Positions 61,701 to 64,000 of a stretch of 64,000 bases of DNA are shown here, one piece after another. Made by a program: the position numbers and the translations under genes. The stretch's first letter is position 1. Every line of letters starts with the position of its first letter. The notes below the pieces were generated by a model. It searched no databases. It was not told the DNA's origin and saw only the letters and a list, made by a program, of their open reading frames with translations. This DNA comes from JANNBN01 sp031430595 (GTDB taxonomy: Bacteria > Actinomycetota > Acidimicrobiia > Acidimicrobiales > JANYDT01), in assembly GCA_031430595.1 (NCBI GenBank), contig JANPBU010000061.1, positions 1 to 64,000 of the forward strand, written 5' to 3'.

Positions 61701-64000
61701 ACGCTGACGGGCGTGTGTTGACGACAACCGATCAGTTGGGGAACGTAACGACGTCAACCTATGACCGGGTCGGTAATCAGCTCACCTTGAAGAATCCTCG
61801 TTTGAATACAACAACGTATGCATACGATGTTATGAATCGCATCACAAAGGTCACTGCGCCGGTGGTGGGTGACACGCTCTACACCTATTCGACGATGGGT
61901 TATATGCTCACTCGGAAGGATCCGTTGCTTCGAACTTCGACGTGGACGTACGACGTTGTTGGGCGGGAAACTAAGCGCACTGATCCTCTCGGCCGATTCT
62001 TTACAACTGGTTACGACATCGCCGGGAACAGAGTCCAAGTTGTTGACGCTAGGGCAAATGCGGCAGCTAACCCGGCCTTAGGTACTTCTGCAATGGTCTA
62101 CGACAACTTGAATCGGCTCACGCAGCGCACCTATTCTGATGGCACGCCATCTGTGTCGTACTCATACGATTCGCAAGGTCGACTGGTGTCGATGGTTGAT
62201 GGTTCAGGAACAACAACATATGGTTTCGATACTGCGGATCGTGTTTCTACGGTTACCCGCGGTTCGGATGTGTTTTCGTATGTTTATGATGCTGGCGGGA
62301 ATGTGATGTCGAGAACGTATCCGGATGGCACGGTGGTTGCCGGCACGTTTGATGATGCGGGTCAGCAGGTCTCAGCGACGGAACCGGCCGGGACGGTAAC
62401 GTACGGTTATGACGTGTCGGGTAATCCGATCATGTCAACGTTCTCGAATGGGGTGAGTCGTGCCGCAGTGTTTGATCGTGCGTCGAGGGTGGTGTCGGTG
62501 ACGAATGCGAGTGGTGCGTCGATTGTTTCTAGGTTTGTGTATTCGCGTGATGCGAATGGGAATCCGACAGCGGTTGACTATTCGAATGGTGTCGGGTTGT
62601 CGGCCACCGAATCTCAGCGGCTTACCTATGACAATGCTGATCGGCTGTTAACGGTGTGTTTTTCGACGGCGAACTCGTGTCCGGCGGTGTCGAAGACGAC
62701 GTGGACGTATGACAAGAACGGGAACCGGTTGACGGAGAAGGTTGGTTCGGGGGCTCAGTCTGGGTTTGTGTATAACTCTGGCGATGAGTTGACGTCGATC
62801 AGCGGGCCTGGGGCGAGAACGTTGACGTATAACGCTAACGGTGACCAAATAACCTCGGGTGCCGATACCGCAACGTTTAACACGGCAAGACAAACAACGT
62901 CTGCAATGGTTGGTGGGGTTACGACAACGTACGGGTATGACGGGAACGGGAACCGGCACGCGGTAACGACCGGGGGGACTGCGACGAGTGAGTTTTGGGA
63001 CACGTCGGGTGGTTTACCTAACCTTGCGTTAGAACGTTCATCAGCTGGGGTGGTTCAGCGTAGGTTCACGTATGGTCGTGGAACGGAAACGCTTGGTTAC
63101 ACCGACACAACAGCATCCAAACAAGGTTGGTATTTGACTGACGCTCTTGGGTCGGTAGCGAATATTACGAACAGCACAGGAGCCGTGGTTGCCACGTACA
63201 CGTACAGTCCGTTCGGGGGAGCGAGGATCAACACGACGAGTCCAGGATATGCAGCGAACCCGTTGAAGTACACCGGGCAGCATTTAGACCCGACCGGGAA
63301 CTACAACCTCAGAGCCCGCCAATACAATCCCGCCCTCGGTCGCTTCACCCAAACCGACCCCATGCCCTACGGAGCTGGGTCTCCTTTTGAGTCGTCGTAT
63401 GTTTACGCCTACGACAATCCGCTCAGGTTTGTCGATCCTTCGGGGTTACGAGGGACGTATCACACGCCCGCGGGTGAGATTGAGGCGTCGAATGTTCCGG
63501 CGGGTACGACGGTAGCGATGTTCTCGATTCCGAAGTGGTCCGGGTACGGCGTTTCGAGAATGCAGTTCTTTATAAATGATGATGATGTCTGTTTGATCCC
63601 GACTCCTCGGGTGGCGGCGACATGCGGCCATGGTGACAATCGGTCGTTTGCGACGGGGTCGCAGATTGGTGACTACAACTTGCCAGCGCGGGTGCGGGTC
63701 GTGCTGGACCACGAGCGTGGTTCCGCTCTTGTCTTGCAGTACCCCACTCACAACGCTGATGGGTCGAACACGCCTGCGGTCCCCCTGGTGCATATCAACA
63801 AACCGAAGTCTGCAGTTCCTCCGAAGTTTCCGAGTTCGGTTCGAACGTTGGATTCGAGCGCGTCAAGCTTCTCGTTTGACTATTTGTTCTACAACTCGAA
63901 GACAGGTCCGAACTCGGCTGGGTTCGCTCCGGGGATCTCTGGGAGTCACACCGTGGCGAAGGCTGGTGGCGGGCAGGTCGGGTTCTCGGGTTGTCTGGGC
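58774..64000 (+). CDS. Giant secreted RHS/YD-repeat protein, C-terminal part (runs off window)
   Basis: Continuation of the RHS protein in frame 2, with no stop codon from here to base 64000. Two more PPC-like units (LAGQRLYVFAD; GRDLVFTATV) come first, then a region with NTTTGSFIHGSNDLDLPGRG, the DUF6531-like start of RHS proteins, then more than fifteen YD repeats such as YDSRGLRTKETSPTGAVTTY from about 59800 to 63250. The core boundary is LRARQYNPALGRFTQTDP (about 63310), and YAYDNPLRFVDPSGLRG follows. The last 180 residues are the start of the variable C-terminal tip and match no toxin I know. The window end cuts it. RHS shells encase and release toxic tips; here the N-terminal signal implies a secreted or surface form. 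Confidence 0.88.

Overview
The window looks like the chromosome of an actinobacterium of moderate GC content. Several genes point that way together: an mraZ-to-divIVA division cluster with SepF and no FtsA, a MurE with the meso-diaminopimelate signature, a bacterial proteasome activator (Bpa/PafE), menaquinone synthesis (MenA), and many GTG starts with 4-base ATGA/GTGA overlaps. I would guess a member of the Acidimicrobiia, but that is inference from gene content and style, not from a marker comparison.

Layout. 1-4.8 kb: the 3' part of a DEAD-box RNA helicase whose N-terminus is made of nine 18-bp repeats, a lipoate-ligase-family protein, an enoyl-CoA hydratase, a small J-domain protein and, on the minus strand, 6-phosphogluconolactonase with a NadD-like nucleotidyltransferase. 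4.8-27 kb: the cell wall and division cluster in the order mraZ, rsmH, ftsL-like, ftsI, murE, murF, mraY, ftsW, murG, murC, murB, ftsQ, ftsZ, pgeF, yggS-like, sepF, divIVA, dksA/traR-like, lspA, rluD. murD is missing from its usual place between mraY and ftsW. Direct GTGG repeats with an 11-bp period in front of mraZ look like its operator. 27-34.3 kb: an Rrf2 regulator, bpa, dnaE, a patatin-like phospholipase and two unrecognised genes.

34.3-49.2 kb is an exopolysaccharide locus. It has a polyprenyl glycosylphosphotransferase to start the chain, two family 2 glycosyltransferases, a WecG/TagA enzyme, a Wzx-like flippase, a Wzz-like protein and a separate degenerate tyrosine-kinase-like protein with no visible Walker A motif. 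It also has a secreted GH44 glycosidase, a three-gene acyl module (acyl carrier protein, FkbH-like protein, left-handed beta-helix acyltransferase), a second beta-helix acetyltransferase and a GT-C type membrane protein. No certain Wzy polymerase was seen. 49.2-53.5 kb: an unknown small protein, a LysR regulator, an alkyltransferase-like protein, an SDR oxidoreductase, a MauE/DoxX-type membrane protein and MenA.

53.5-64 kb: a secreted Ig-like repeat protein, a DUF4143-type ATPase and, divergent from the latter, a very large secreted RHS/YD-repeat protein that runs off the end of the window. The RHS gene is split by a one-base shift at a run of six C (58768-58773). Its reading frame is otherwise open from there to base 64000 and reaches the RHS core and the beginning of an unrecognised C-terminal domain.

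The features most worth a second look are the FkbH-ACP-acyltransferase module in the polysaccharide locus, the tandemly duplicated start region of the GH44 gene that creates a 9-codon overlapping leader ORF, the kinase-dead BYK-like protein beside Wzz, the absent murD, the 11-bp mraZ operator, and the RHS protein with its homopolymer frameshift and unknown tip. I saw no rRNA, tRNA, CRISPR array or insertion sequence.
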